64,000 bases of DNA from Natronococcus roseus (GCF_043677095.1 NZ_JBHLJR010000001.1:838918-902917), one strand, 5' to 3'; shown: positions 34,562 to 44,304, numbered from the stretch's first letter. Made by a program: numbers and translations. The notes: a model not told the origin generated them from the sequence alone.

Positions 34562-34849
34562 TTACTCCTCGGCGGTCGGGACCGGGCCGGTGCCGATGAC
34601 CGAGCGAACGTGGCGCTCGAACTCCTGGTGGCGCTGGAAGTAGGTCTCGTCGACCTCCTCGAGCACCGTCGAGAGCTCCCGCGGGCCGTCGGGCGTTCGG
34701 ATGACGCTCTCGCCCTCGAGGCGGTCGATCTCGCTCTTTTCTCTGGGCCAGAAGAGCCGCGAACTGATGCGGGCCAGTGGGGCTCCCTCGACGGGCGTTC
34801 GGTCGCCGAGTTCGACGGCGGGCTCGTCTTCTCCCTCGTCATCGCTCAT
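34562..34849 (-). CDS. Small acidic protein, DUF5789-like (uncertain)
   Basis: A 95-residue acidic protein beginning MSDDEGEDEPAVELGD. Its middle part (ARISSRLFWPREKSEIDRLEGE) and helical C-terminus (TYFQRHQEFERHVRS) resemble small haloarchaeal proteins of the DUF5789 kind, but the match is by eye and weak. It starts at the ATG 40 codons into a longer open frame whose upstream part is basic and unlikely to be coded. It probably forms one unit with the CPBP-like gene downstream. Confidence 0.62.
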   Translation of the reverse strand: MSDDEGEDEPAVELGDRTPVEGAPLARISSRLFWPREKSEIDRLEGESVIRTPDGPRELSTVLEEVDETYFQRHQEFERHVRSVIGTGPVPTAEE

Positions 34850-34967
34850 GACCGGACGTTTTCGAGCCCGGCGATTCAACCTTTCGTTTCCCCGGGTTAC
34901 ATACCTCTCTAGAATATGACCTATGTCTGACGTTATTGTTTTGTCACTGAAGTTCAAATATACGTTC

Positions 34968-35831
34968 ATGACCAGCTTGACGGAAGTCTACCGAGGCGAC
35001 GCGCGGGCGGGGCCGGGTCGCCGACGGCGACACGCGGGAACGGCGCTCGTCGCCGTCGGCGCCGCCCTCGCCGTCCTCGGCGTCGTCGTCGCGGCGACCG
35101 AACTCCTCGACGGGGCCGTCGCCGCGCTCACGGACTGGGAGATGGCGATCCAGTACGCGACCGTCCGGATCGCGGGCGTCCTCGCCGGGATCGGCGTTCC
35201 GGTCGCCCTCGTCGGGCTCTTCCTCGTCCTGCCGGCGAGTCGCCGCGTTCGGGCCACCGGCGCGGTCGGCGCCGGGCTCTGCCTGCTCGGCGTCGCGCTG
35301 TTCTGGCTCGCGTACCCCTACCACTGGCGCGGGGTCGGTGCCGACCTAACCCTCGAGGTCGCCGCGATATACCTCCTCGGGCTGTTCGCCGCGGTGTGGT
35401 GTCTGTTCGTCGGTGTCGTCAACTTCAAGACCCGCAACGATCCCGGCGGGGCCCTCGAGCTGAACGTCACTCGCCACAATCGGACGATTGTGGAGCGACC
35501 CACCGATGACGACGCGGATGGACTCGGCGGGATCGGCGTTCTCGGAGCCCAACCCGACGGGGAGATCGAGCCCCGAACCGATGCACGTCGGGACGGCGGT
35601 CCGGCCGAGACCGCCTCGGCGGCGGCCGCTACCGAGGGGACCGACGCCGAACTGATCGATAGCGGGGACGACCGACCCCGGGCGCCGACGGACCGCTACT
35701 GTGGGAGCTGCAGCGACTTCGAGTACGCCCGCGCTCGCTCGACGGGAGAGATGGTTCCCTACTGCACCCGCCACGAGCAGGCGATGACGGGCATGGACGC
35801 CTGCGAGGAGTGGACGCCGAACCGCCGATAG
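34968..35831 (+). CDS. Four-span haloarchaeal protein with Cys-rich C-terminus
   Basis: A 287-residue protein from the ATG at MTSLTEVYRG. Four membrane segments lie between residues 25 and 155 (for example VGAALAVLGVVVAATELL). A long low-complexity acidic linker follows. The C-terminal domain has YCGSCSDFEYAR, then YCTRHEQAM and MDACEEWTP, a likely metal-binding knuckle. An alternative start 15 codons earlier is possible. Proteins with this plan are widespread in haloarchaea with no known function. Confidence 0.72.
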   Translation: MTSLTEVYRGDARAGPGRRRRHAGTALVAVGAALAVLGVVVAATELLDGAVAALTDWEMAIQYATVRIAGVLAGIGVPVALVGLFLVLPASRRVRATGAVGAGLCLLGVALFWLAYPYHWRGVGADLTLEVAAIYLLGLFAAVWCLFVGVVNFKTRNDPGGALELNVTRHNRTIVERPTDDDADGLGGIGVLGAQPDGEIEPRTDARRDGGPAETASAAAATEGTDAELIDSGDDRPRAPTDRYCGSCSDFEYARARSTGEMVPYCTRHEQAMTGMDACEEWTPNRR

Positions 35832-35834
35832 TTC

Positions 35835-36320
35835 TCAGAGCCAGAGCCCCAGCTCCGCGACGTCGAACCCGCGACGGGGAAGTTCGTAGAGCAGGAGGAC
35901 GGCGACCGCGAGCTCGAGTCCCGTCACGAACAGCGTCACCAGATCCGCCCGACTGCTGCTGACCGGGACCCCAGTCGGCAGGTCGAACTCCCGGCTCGAG
36001 AGCGGGTAAAACAGCGCGATGCCGCGTCTGCTCCCCGTGACGTCGAGGACGTAGTGGGTCAACACGCCGATCCAGACGTAGTGGAGGTTGCCGAAGACGA
36101 ACGGGAAGGCGACGAACAGGCCGAGTACGGGAAGGTTGTGTAGCGTCTTGCGGTGGCGGCCGAAGGCGGTGTCGACGTCCGGGAAGAGCGCACCCAGCGT
36201 CACCGGGACCGTGATCGCGACGACGGACTCGAGCGTTCCCAGATCCCCCGCCGGCTCGAGCAAAATTCCGAGCCCGACGCTCAATAGGACGGCGTTGAGC
36301 ACGTGCCCCCGTTTGTTCAT
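35835..36320 (-). CDS. YdjM/DUF457-type membrane metal-dependent hydrolase
   Basis: Membrane protein of 161 residues with about four spans. It begins NKRGHVLNAVLLSVG, with the conserved N-terminal His, and has LGALFPDVDTAFGRHRKTLHNLPV and LTHYVLDV, the His/Asp pattern of the YdjM (DUF457) family. These are annotated as metal-dependent hydrolases, but activity is mostly untested. The ATG at MNKRGH is favoured because the conserved block starts directly after it. It is convergent with the preceding gene, three bases apart. Confidence 0.78.
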   Translation of the reverse strand: MNKRGHVLNAVLLSVGLGILLEPAGDLGTLESVVAITVPVTLGALFPDVDTAFGRHRKTLHNLPVLGLFVAFPFVFGNLHYVWIGVLTHYVLDVTGSRRGIALFYPLSSREFDLPTGVPVSSSRADLVTLFVTGLELAVAVLLLYELPRRGFDVAELGLWL

Positions 36321-36422
36321 GGGGGACGTCGCGGGGGGACCCTCGAATAGTTTTCTCTCGCGGACGGTCAGCAACGGTGAGGAATCATCCCGGTTCGCCG
36401 CGCCGCAGTCGCCGCGCGGTCG

Positions 36423-36941
36423 CTACCCCCGAACGTCCTCGACGGCGGCGAGCAGGTCCTCGAGCGCCCGATCGACGGTCTTGGCTCGTACCGTCGCGCG
36501 GTCGCCGTCGAACTCGTAGCGAGAGACCGTCGCGAACGAGGACTCGCTGCCCCACGGGCCGGCGTAGGCGATTCCGACGTAGACCGTGCCGACGGGGTCG
36601 TCCTCGGTACCGCCCGTCGGGCCGGCGACGCCGGTCGTCGCGATCCCCCAGGTCGTGTCCGTCGCGTCGCGGACCCCCTGGGCCATCTCGCGGGCGACCG
36701 GTTCCGAGACGGCGCCGTGCTCGTCCAGGGCCTCGCGGCTGACCCCGAGGTGGCGCCGTTTGGCGTCGTAGGCGTAAGTCGTCAGCCCCGAATCGAAGTA
36801 GTCGCTGGCTCCTGGCACCGCCGTGATCGCGGCGCCGATCAGCCCGCCCGTACAGGACTCGGCGACCGCGAGCGTGTCTCCGGTCTCCCGCATCACGTCG
36901 GCGACGTCCATCGGCAGTTCGCGGTTGATGTCGTCGTTCAT
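36423..36941 (-). CDS. CinA-like nicotinamide mononucleotide deamidase
   Basis: Stand-alone CinA C-terminal domain of 172 residues (PncC type), which deamidates NMN to nicotinate mononucleotide in NAD salvage. The active-site strand AVAESCTGGLIGAAIT and the block GVAGPTGGTEDDPVGTVYVG are intact. It lies divergent to the aminotransferase gene, with a 94-base intergenic region. The ATG at MNDDINRE is used; upstream in-frame sequence overlaps the neighbour's coding strand. Confidence 0.9.
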   Translation of the reverse strand: MNDDINRELPMDVADVMRETGDTLAVAESCTGGLIGAAITAVPGASDYFDSGLTTYAYDAKRRHLGVSREALDEHGAVSEPVAREMAQGVRDATDTTWGIATTGVAGPTGGTEDDPVGTVYVGIAYAGPWGSESSFATVSRYEFDGDRATVRAKTVDRALEDLLAAVEDVRG

Positions 36942-37035
36942 GGGTGACTCGAGGCGTCCGGCGGGTTTCAAATCCCGGGTTGCGTCGGCGCGGGCCCCCT
37001 CGAGGTCGGCTCGAGCGCGCGACGAAAGAACGACG

Positions 37036-38160
37036 ATGTGCGAGCACCCAGTGGGCCGCATGGAGTACGAGACGCCGCTGTTCTTTCGCGTGATGCAGTA
37101 CGCCGACCGGGCCGACCGGGACGTCATCGACATGGTCAGCGGGAACCCCGACTGGGAGCCCCCGGAGGCGCTGCGGGAGGGACTGCGCGAGTACGCCGAC
37201 CTCGAGCCCGATCAGTTCCAGTACCCGCCCAGCGAGGGGCTTCGAGAGCTGCGCGAGGAGATCGCCGCCCGGCGGAACGTCGACGTCGAGCAGGTCGTCG
37301 TCACCAACGGCGCGGGGGAGGCGAACTACCTCGCGATGGCGCGAGCCCTCGAGCGCGACCGCGGCGACGAAATCGTGCTGACCGACCCCGTCTACCCCTA
37401 CTATCCCGGGAAAACGACGATGCTCGGCGGCCGTCAGCGGTTCGTCGCCGCCGACGAGGCGGGCCAGCTCGACCCGGCCGACGTCCGCGAAGCGGCCAGC
37501 GAGGAGACGGCCGCGATCGTCGTCAACTCGCCGAACAACCCGACTGGGGCGGTCTACCCCGAGGAGACGGTGCGGGAGCTCGTCGAGATCGCCGAGGAGT
37601 ACGACGCCCTGTTGGTCAGCGACGAGGTGTACGACCACTTCGACCTCTCGGGGCGGTTCGCCTCCGCACTTGGGGTCGACTCCGACCACCGGATCGTCAC
37701 CAACGCCTTCTCGAAGTCGATGGCGATCACGGGTTTCCGGGTCGGGTACGCGATCTTCCCTCCCCACCTTGTCGGGAACGCCAAGAGTCGTCACATGCTG
37801 GTCAACGTCGCCGGCAGCCGCCCCTCGCAGTACGCGGTGCTGCGGGCGCTCAGGGAGACCGAACCGGTGTACTACGAGGAGAGCCGGGAGCTGCTGGCCG
37901 AGCGCGTCGAGACGTTCACCGACGCGCTCGAGGCCGCGGGCGCCGACTACACCACGCCCCAGGGGTCGTTCTACGTGATGGCCCGCTTCGGGGGCTACCC
38001 GGGAACCCTCGAGAACGTCGAGCGGCTGATCGACGAGGCCGGCGTTGCGGGGATGCCCGGCGAGGCGTTCGGCGACTCGCGATCCGAGTGGCTCCGCTTC
38101 GCCCTCGTCACGCCCCGCGTCTCCGAGGCCGCGGAGCGACTCGCGGCGTACTTCGAGTAG
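37036..38160 (+). CDS. Class I/II PLP-dependent aminotransferase
   Basis: Fold-type I aminotransferase of 374 residues. PLP-binding signatures are NSPNNPTGAVYPEE, VSDEVYDHF and the lysine segment SKSMAITGFRVGYAIF. It belongs to the aspartate/tyrosine aminotransferase-like branch; the amino acid substrate is not determined. Two starts are possible: MCEHPVGR here or MEYETPLFF eight codons later, and the second matches the family opening slightly better. No neighbouring gene indicates a pathway. Confidence 0.87.
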   Translation: MCEHPVGRMEYETPLFFRVMQYADRADRDVIDMVSGNPDWEPPEALREGLREYADLEPDQFQYPPSEGLRELREEIAARRNVDVEQVVVTNGAGEANYLAMARALERDRGDEIVLTDPVYPYYPGKTTMLGGRQRFVAADEAGQLDPADVREAASEETAAIVVNSPNNPTGAVYPEETVRELVEIAEEYDALLVSDEVYDHFDLSGRFASALGVDSDHRIVTNAFSKSMAITGFRVGYAIFPPHLVGNAKSRHMLVNVAGSRPSQYAVLRALRETEPVYYEESRELLAERVETFTDALEAAGADYTTPQGSFYVMARFGGYPGTLENVERLIDEAGVAGMPGEAFGDSRSEWLRFALVTPRVSEAAERLAAYFE

Positions 38161-38182
38161 CTACCCGTCCGAACTCAACTAC

Positions 38183-38196
38183 CTATTGTAGAATAG
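38183..38196. terminator. Short palindrome between convergent genes
   Basis: CTATT-GTAG-AATAG forms a five-base perfect stem with a four-base loop in an AT-rich gap between the convergent aminotransferase and zinc-ribbon genes. It may aid termination on both strands, but such short stems also occur by chance. Confidence 0.3.
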
Positions 38197-38262
38197 CTCT
38201 AACAGCTTCACATCGCAACTGTCGCTCCGAGGGCTCGAGTACCGCAGAGAAAACTCGGTCGT

Positions 38263-38514
38263 CTACCGCAGGGAGCCGCTCCAGTCGCAGTCCGCACACG
38301 CGAACAGCCCCGCGCCGTTGACGGTCTCGCCGCCGCAGTCGGGACAGTCCGTCGAACCGGCAGCGCCGACCGCACCGGTCGGGTCCTCGGGTCGGAGGAC
38401 GCCGCGGGCGTTCGCCTGCGGAAGGGTCAGTCCCCGTTCGTCGCCGTCGTAGGGGAACGGGAGGTCGTTCGTGGTCGATTCGTCGGGTCGTGGTTCGGCG
38501 AGTTGTGCGTTCAT
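38263..38514 (-). CDS. Small CPxCG zinc-ribbon protein
   Basis: An 83-residue protein with a disordered N-terminal half and one zinc ribbon at the C-terminus (CPDCGGETVNGAGLFACADC). Such small CPxCG proteins are numerous in haloarchaea, and a few are known to affect motility or stress. The ATG at MNAQLAEP is chosen since upstream codons are Gly/Ser-rich. The gene is followed by a 100-base gap and has about 215 bases before the next divergent gene. Confidence 0.75.
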   Translation of the reverse strand: MNAQLAEPRPDESTTNDLPFPYDGDERGLTLPQANARGVLRPEDPTGAVGAAGSTDCPDCGGETVNGAGLFACADCDWSGSLR

Positions 38515-38730
38515 GATCGGGACGTTCGAAGCGCCACCACCAGCTTCGGACACGTGTCCCGATGCTGTCACCGGCCTTAAATGCTGCTACTAATATGGGC
38601 ATACAGATAAGGATACCCTCAACACCTTATATCGAAGTAGCCGTGTTAGTATTCTTCATGAGTCATTGACCCGTACGACCCTTCGCTCGAGACCGACGGG
38701 TACTCGTGTGCGCACGGGAAACCGGTCCGC

Positions 38731-39879
38731 ATGAGCGGAATCGACGTCGAACCGGTCGACGAGACAGGAGCGGACGACGCGGAGGGGACCGACGACGGGG
38801 ACCACACGATCGAGGTGACGCCGACGGAGTCGGTCGACGAGCGGGAGACGGTCTCCGTTCGCCCGTCCGACGAGGACATCGAGGGACCGGACTACGTGCT
38901 CTACGGCGGAAAGGGCGGGGTCGGGAAGACGACGATGGCGGCCGCGACCGCGCTCGACAGCGCCCGCGGCGGCGTCTCGACGCTCGTCGTTTCGACCGAT
39001 CCGGCCCACTCGCTGTCGGACACCTACGAGACGGAGATCCCGTCGGAGCCGGGCCGGATTCGAGAGGATATCCCGCTGTACGCCGCCGAGATCGACCCCG
39101 AGGCCGCCGTCGAGGACGCCGGCTTCGCCGCCCAGGCGCAGGCACGGGGCGAGGGGGGCGGGATGTTCGGCGGTCTCGAGGGGATGTTCGGCGAGGACTC
39201 CCCCATGGAGTCGCTGCTGGGCGGGCCGATGCCGGGTTCCGACGAGGCCGCCGCGATGCAGCTGCTGCTCGAGTACCTGGACGACGATCGGTTCGAACGG
39301 GTCGTCGTCGACACGGCGCCGACGGGCCACACGCTGCGCCTGCTCCAGCTGCCCGAACTCATGGACACGATGATGGGCCGCATCATGAAATTCCGCCAGC
39401 GAATCGGCGGCATGTTCGACGGGATGAAGGGAATGTTCGGCGGCGAGGAGATGCCCGACGAGGAGCCGGACCTGCAGAACTTGGAGGAGCTGCGCGAGCG
39501 CATCGAACGACTGCGGGCCGCGCTGCGGGATCCCGCCCGGACGGACTTCCGGATCGTGCTCGTGCCCGAGGAGATGAGCGTCCTCGAGTCAAAGCGGCTG
39601 CGCGAACAGCTCGAGGAGTTCGGAATTCCGGTCGGCACCGTCGTCGTCAACCGCGTGATGGAGCCCCTCTCCGACGTCACCGACGACGTCGAGGGCGACT
39701 TCCTCCAGCCCGACCTCGAGCGCTGCGAGTTCTGTCAGCGCCGCTGGGACGTCCAGCAGTCGGCGCTGACGGAGGCCCAGGAGCTGTTCCGCGGCACCGA
39801 CGTCCGCCGGGTGCCGCTGTTCGCCGACGAGGTCCAGGGCGAGGGGATGCTCGAGGTCGTCGCGGCCTGTCTGCGGTAG
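38731..39879 (+). CDS. Get3/ArsA-family ATPase
   Basis: P-loop ATPase of 382 residues. The deviant Walker A motif GGKGGVGKTT (residues 59-68), the switch region DPAHSLSDTYETE and DTAPTGHTLRLLQLPELMD are intact. A C-terminal CEFC pair could bind zinc, as in eukaryotic Get3/TRC40, which delivers tail-anchored membrane proteins. The arsenite-pump partner ArsB is not nearby, so a Get3-like targeting role is more likely (inference). An acidic N-terminal extension of about 50 residues is unusual relative to shorter homologues. It meets the convergent Usp gene with no spacing. Confidence 0.9.
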   Translation: MSGIDVEPVDETGADDAEGTDDGDHTIEVTPTESVDERETVSVRPSDEDIEGPDYVLYGGKGGVGKTTMAAATALDSARGGVSTLVVSTDPAHSLSDTYETEIPSEPGRIREDIPLYAAEIDPEAAVEDAGFAAQAQARGEGGGMFGGLEGMFGEDSPMESLLGGPMPGSDEAAAMQLLLEYLDDDRFERVVVDTAPTGHTLRLLQLPELMDTMMGRIMKFRQRIGGMFDGMKGMFGGEEMPDEEPDLQNLEELRERIERLRAALRDPARTDFRIVLVPEEMSVLESKRLREQLEEFGIPVGTVVVNRVMEPLSDVTDDVEGDFLQPDLERCEFCQRRWDVQQSALTEAQELFRGTDVRRVPLFADEVQGEGMLEVVAACLR

Positions 39880-40353
39880 CTACTGTTCTTCCTCTTCGGC
39901 CGCGGGAACGGTCGTTACTGGCCGATCGCTGTCGAGGATCACGCCCTGGGCGACACTGCCGAACAGCACCTTCCCGACGGGCGAACGCTTCTGGATCCCG
40001 ATGACGATCGAGTCGCTGTCGCGCTCCGTGGCGGCCGCGAGGATCGTCTCGGCGGGCTCGCCGACCGACTCGTGAACTTCGTAGTCGACGTCGCTCGCCT
40101 CGAGCAGCTCGGTCGCGGTATCGACGGCGTTGGGAAGTTTCGTCCGATTCCGGAGGTTTTCATCCATCTGCTCGGCGTACTCCTCGGAGAACCCGCCCGC
40201 GGCCCACTCGGCGTCGGGGCTCGACACCCCCTCGTGGACGTGGAGGACGTCGACCGTGATCTCGTCGGTCGCGTGGGGTAACTCGAGGACGGCCTCTGCC
40301 TGTGCGCGAGCGCGGGCCTCGCTGTCGTCGATCGGCAACAGAACGCGGTACAT
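39880..40353 (-). CDS. UspA-type universal stress protein (second)
   Basis: Universal stress protein of 157 residues from the ATG at MYRVLLPIDDSE. The nucleotide-binding signature IVIGIQKRSPVGKVLFGSVAQ is present. It is the second family member in the window and is not closely adjacent to other stress genes. Its stop abuts the stop of the ATPase gene on the opposite strand. Longer starts are possible but would precede the family-typical opening. Confidence 0.88.
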   Translation of the reverse strand: MYRVLLPIDDSEARARAQAEAVLELPHATDEITVDVLHVHEGVSSPDAEWAAGGFSEEYAEQMDENLRNRTKLPNAVDTATELLEASDVDYEVHESVGEPAETILAAATERDSDSIVIGIQKRSPVGKVLFGSVAQGVILDSDRPVTTVPAAEEEEQ

Positions 40354-40487
40354 GGCCGGGGGTTCGCCCGCCGAGCCCATAGTGGTTCGTTCTTCGACTC
40401 GGATCATACGGACTCCCGTCCGTCAGTTCCCGGCGCGACCGCAGGACGGTTCGCGGTCCCGCCGGGAACCCGGCGCGGCAGGCCGTA

Positions 40488-41684
40488 TCAATCGTCCATC
40501 GCGGGGTCGTCGATCGGCGGATCGCTCCGGATCGCGACGACCAGCAGTCCCGCGGCGACGACGCAGCCGGCCCCCAGCAGCCACCACGAGGCTCGGTAGC
40601 CGACGACGTCGGCGAGGTAGCCGAACGCGGGCGGGGCGACGATCGAGCCGGCGACCAGCGCGAGCTGCCCGCCCGCGGTCGCCCCGCCCATCTCCTCGCT
40701 GCCGACCAGCGTCGCCATACAGGAGTAGTAGACGCCCGTGTTCCCGAGGACGAAAAAGCCCAGCGCCGCGAACGCGACCGCGGAGCCGATCGGACTCGAG
40801 GTCGCGGCGACGACGGCGAACAGGACGGCGCTGGCGAGCGCCTGCACGATCAGGATCGAGCCGATTCGTCGCTGAGGATCGCCCGGAAGCGCGTCGCTTA
40901 GCCACCCCGTCGCGAGGCGGCCCGCGCTGCCGAACAGCTGGACCGTCGCGAGGACGACCCCGCCGAAGGCGACCGAGGCGCCGACCTCCTCCTGGACGAA
41001 CAGGACGGTGTACCCGGTCGTCGTGAACAGCGCCGCACCGAGGAAAAAGCCCGCCGCGACCAGCCAGCGGTACGGCCGGTTCCGCGAGAGCGACCGGAAG
41101 TCGGGGTACTCGGCGGTGCCGCCGCCGCCGGAGCCGTCGTACAGCACCGCGAAGAGGACGGCGACGACGAGGCCGACGCTGGCGGCGACGAGGAAGCCCG
41201 CCTGCCAGAACAGCGCGCCGGCCAGCCCGGTCACCAGCAGGGCGCTGATCCCGCTACCGGCGGTGACCCCGACCTGCTTGATCCCGACCGCGAGGTTCTG
41301 CCGGCCCGCTTCGACGTTGTCGTAGACGGCCTTGTTCGTCCCCGGGATCGCGCTCGCGTACGTCGAGCCCAGAAAGAACGCGGCGACGAGCAGCAGGGCG
41401 ACTGACGGCGCGCCAGCGACGAACGTCGCGCCCGCGGCGAGTCCGACGAGCCCGAGCACGAGCGAGCGGTACTCGCCGAAGCGATCGATCAGCGCCCCGA
41501 CCGGGAGCAAAAAGACCGCGTAGCCCAGCGTCAGGGCGGTGACGACGAACCCGACCTGAAACCGGGAGAGGCCGAACTCCGCGCGGAAAAAGGGCGTCGC
41601 CGCGAAGACGGTGTAGTAACAGATACTCGCGGCGACCTGCCAGAGCGCGATCAGCGAGACCGTCCGCCAGTATGACCGATCCAT
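40488..41684 (-). CDS. Major facilitator superfamily transporter
   Basis: MFS protein of 398 residues with twelve predicted spans. The loop 2-3 motif is PVGALIDRFGEYRSL and the related loop in the second half is ATGWLSDALPGDPQRR. It resembles the general nitrate/oxalate or cyanate-type permeases, but the substrate is not determined. The short C-terminus is acidic. It stands alone between the Usp gene and the tautomerase-like gene. Confidence 0.87.
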   Translation of the reverse strand: MDRSYWRTVSLIALWQVAASICYYTVFAATPFFRAEFGLSRFQVGFVVTALTLGYAVFLLPVGALIDRFGEYRSLVLGLVGLAAGATFVAGAPSVALLLVAAFFLGSTYASAIPGTNKAVYDNVEAGRQNLAVGIKQVGVTAGSGISALLVTGLAGALFWQAGFLVAASVGLVVAVLFAVLYDGSGGGGTAEYPDFRSLSRNRPYRWLVAAGFFLGAALFTTTGYTVLFVQEEVGASVAFGGVVLATVQLFGSAGRLATGWLSDALPGDPQRRIGSILIVQALASAVLFAVVAATSSPIGSAVAFAALGFFVLGNTGVYYSCMATLVGSEEMGGATAGGQLALVAGSIVAPPAFGYLADVVGYRASWWLLGAGCVVAAGLLVVAIRSDPPIDDPAMDD

Positions 41685-41785
41685 CGACCGCGCCTTTCCG
41701 ACGGGGCCGCTTTACCGTGACGGAACCGGCGGACGGCGCGGTGTTCTCGAGTCTCGACGCGCCTCGAGCCCTCAGCCATCCTCGC

Positions 41786-42181
41786 TCAGTCGTCCTCGTC
41801 GTCCTCACCGTCCCCGCTCCACTCGCCGCCGACACGATCCACGCCCATCATCGCCTCGCCCTCGTGTTCGGTGAACACCACCTTCATGTTCTCGTCGGGG
41901 ATCTCGAGGGCGTCGCCGGCGTAGGCCATCGTTTCGAGCGCGAACGCTCGCTTGCGCTCGAAGGAACGGCCGCGGCGAATCTCGGCGTCGAGAAAGAGCA
42001 GCGGTCCCTCGACCTCGCGGCCGAGATGCATCGCGGAGGGCTCGTGCTCGCGGATCGTCACCGCGACGTGGCCCGCGGTCGTCGCCATCTCTTCGGTGTA
42101 GAGCGCCGTCACCCGTTCTGCGAACGCCGACCGTTCGTCCGCCGACAGCGACCGAGTTGTGTCGAACTGTAACAGGGGCAC
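41786..42181 (-). CDS. Tautomerase-superfamily protein (Pro-1 enzyme)
   Basis: A 131-residue protein beginning MPLLQFDTTRSL. After removal of Met the N-terminal Pro would act as catalytic base, as in 4-oxalocrotonate tautomerase and MIF. The beta-alpha-beta pattern (SADERSAFAERVTALYTEEM, then HVAVTIREHEP) occurs twice, as in the two-module members of about 115-130 residues. Substrate unknown. A basic, disordered region upstream is non-coding. Confidence 0.8.
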   Translation of the reverse strand: MPLLQFDTTRSLSADERSAFAERVTALYTEEMATTAGHVAVTIREHEPSAMHLGREVEGPLLFLDAEIRRGRSFERKRAFALETMAYAGDALEIPDENMKVVFTEHEGEAMMGVDRVGGEWSGDGEDDEDD

Positions 42182-42338
42182 GACTCGAGTTCCGCCGGCT
42201 CGGGGATGTAGGTTTCGACGAGCGCCGACCGACCCGCGAACGGTTATCCGTCCGCGCTCGGCGGGTGTTGTTCGGTGGTAACACTCCGACGGCCGAATCT
42301 CGGCGTTTTTTAATCCCTGATTCGAAACGCTCGAGCAG

Positions 42339-44138
42339 ATGGTATCGAACGCTCTCGACAGGTGTCAGCTGGCTATACAGCGGTTCTGGGCGTACCTGTG
42401 GTTTCTCAACACGCAGACGAAGGCGTACGTCACGCTCGACGGACGGGCGATCGCCGAGGACTTGGACGCGCTCCCGCCGGAGAAACGCCGCGTCGCGGAG
42501 CGGGCGTTTACCGACGGGGGCCGGGATCCGACGGACGACCCGGAGGACGGCAACGGTGGCGAAAGCGGCGGCTCGAGAGGTGGTGACGACGACTCGCCGT
42601 TCGACGTCGGCGGCGAGTACAAGCTCCGACAGAAGATCGGCTTCGTCCTCGGACCGGTGCTGTTCGCGCTGATCCTGCTCGGCCCGACGCCGGGCGATCC
42701 CGCGGGCTTCGAGGGACAGGCGGCGGGGGCCGTTACGGCCTGGGTCGCCGCCTGGTGGGTCACGGAGGCGATCCCGATCCCCGCCACCTCGTTGCTGCCC
42801 ATCGTGCTCTTTCCGCTGACCGGGGCGCTCCCGGTCGCGGACACGACGCCGTCGTACGGCGATCCGCTGATCTTCCTCTTCATGGGTGGGTTCTTCCTCG
42901 CGATGGCGATGCAGCGCTGGGGACTGCACCGACGGATCGCGCTGCGAACGATCAAACTCGTCGGGACGACCCCGTCCCGGTTGATTCTCGGTTTCATGCT
43001 GGCGACCGCGTTCCTTTCGATGTGGGTCTCCAACAGCGCGACGGTGATGATGATGGTGCCGATCGCGCTGGCGGTCATCTACAAGACGGCCGACCTCGTC
43101 GACGACACCGAACTCGACATCGACACCACCGAGGGGAACTTCACGTTCGGCGTCGCGCTCATGCTGTGTATCGCCTACGGCGCCTCCGTGGGCGGCGTCG
43201 CGACGCTGATCGGCACGCCGCCGAACATCCTCTTTGCGGGACAAGCGGGCGAGCTGTTCGGCGAGAACATCACCTTCGCCCAGTGGATGTTCTACGGGGT
43301 TCCGATCGCGCTCATCGGGCTCGCGACGGTCTACCTCTGGGTTACTCGCGTCGCGCTCTCGCCCGAACTTAATCAGCTTCCCGGCGGGACGGAGACGGTC
43401 GACGAGGAGCTGCGAAAGCTCGGGGCGATGACCAGACAGGAGAAGATGGTGCTCGTCGTCTTCGTCGGTATGGCGGTCTCCTGGATCAGTGCCAGTCTGA
43501 TCGGCGAGATCGGGCTGGCGCCGGTGCCCGACGACGCCGACACGATCGTTGCCATCGGCGGCGCGCTGGTGTTGTTCACGCTCCCGACGAAAACTGAGGA
43601 CGGAGGCCACACGTTCCTGCTCGACTGGAGCAACGCGGTGGATATTCCGTGGGGCGTCATCCTGCTGTTCGGCGGCGGGCTGGCGATCGCCGCGGCGTTC
43701 GACCAGACCGGCCTGGCGCTGTGGCTCGGCGAACAGCTCGAGCTGCTCGAGGGCGTCTCGATGGTCATCCTCATCCTCGCCGTCGTCGCGCTGGCCGTCT
43801 TCATGACCGAGGTCACCTCGAACACGGGGATGACGGCCATGCTGCTGCCGGTGCTGGCGTCGGTCGCGATCGGGATCGGCGTCCACCCGTTCGGGTTGAT
43901 GATCGCGGGTGCGACGGCCGCCTCCTTTGCGTTCATGCTGCCGGTGGCGACGCCGCCGAACGCGATCGTCTTCGGCAGCGGTTACATCACCCTCCCGCAG
44001 ATGGCTCGCGTCGGCGTCGGGCTGAACTTTATCGGAATCGCGCTGATCACAATCTTCGCGCTGCTGTGGCTGCCGGTGGCCTGGGGGATCGACATCACGA
44101 CGCTGCCGACCGAGTTCGTCGAGGCGTTCGAGGGGTAA
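42339..44138 (+). CDS. DASS/SLC13-family anion:sodium symporter
   Basis: Membrane carrier of 599 residues. The family signature motifs are clear: WVSNSATVMMMVPI in the first half and MTEVTSNTGMTAMLLPV in the second (SNT sites that bind carboxylate and sodium), plus ATPPNAIVFGSGYI. Dicarboxylates such as succinate, or sulfate, are the usual cargo. The N-terminal 100 residues form a soluble domain with an acidic, Gly-rich linker, which is longer than in most homologues. No metabolic partner gene is adjacent. Confidence 0.88.
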   Translation: MVSNALDRCQLAIQRFWAYLWFLNTQTKAYVTLDGRAIAEDLDALPPEKRRVAERAFTDGGRDPTDDPEDGNGGESGGSRGGDDDSPFDVGGEYKLRQKIGFVLGPVLFALILLGPTPGDPAGFEGQAAGAVTAWVAAWWVTEAIPIPATSLLPIVLFPLTGALPVADTTPSYGDPLIFLFMGGFFLAMAMQRWGLHRRIALRTIKLVGTTPSRLILGFMLATAFLSMWVSNSATVMMMVPIALAVIYKTADLVDDTELDIDTTEGNFTFGVALMLCIAYGASVGGVATLIGTPPNILFAGQAGELFGENITFAQWMFYGVPIALIGLATVYLWVTRVALSPELNQLPGGTETVDEELRKLGAMTRQEKMVLVVFVGMAVSWISASLIGEIGLAPVPDDADTIVAIGGALVLFTLPTKTEDGGHTFLLDWSNAVDIPWGVILLFGGGLAIAAAFDQTGLALWLGEQLELLEGVSMVILILAVVALAVFMTEVTSNTGMTAMLLPVLASVAIGIGVHPFGLMIAGATAASFAFMLPVATPPNAIVFGSGYITLPQMARVGVGLNFIGIALITIFALLWLPVAWGIDITTLPTEFVEAFEG

Positions 44139-44304
44139 CCGACGCCGGCGATCGGTTCGAGAGTCGCCGATGGCGACCCCCGAACGAGGGAGGTCGGGTT
44201 CGGCGGCCGAACGTCGGCTCGAGCGGACCCGTGAAAACCGTTCTCACCGATTGGGAACCGGAGCGCCATTCATCCGTCAGTTCGCCAATGTGGAGGTAGC
44301 TATC

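Noticed and set aside
38731..39879. Arsenite efflux ATPase role for the ArsA-like gene
   Set aside because: No ArsB, ArsD or ArsR gene is near. A single-domain ATPase with a CxxC pair fits Get3 better.
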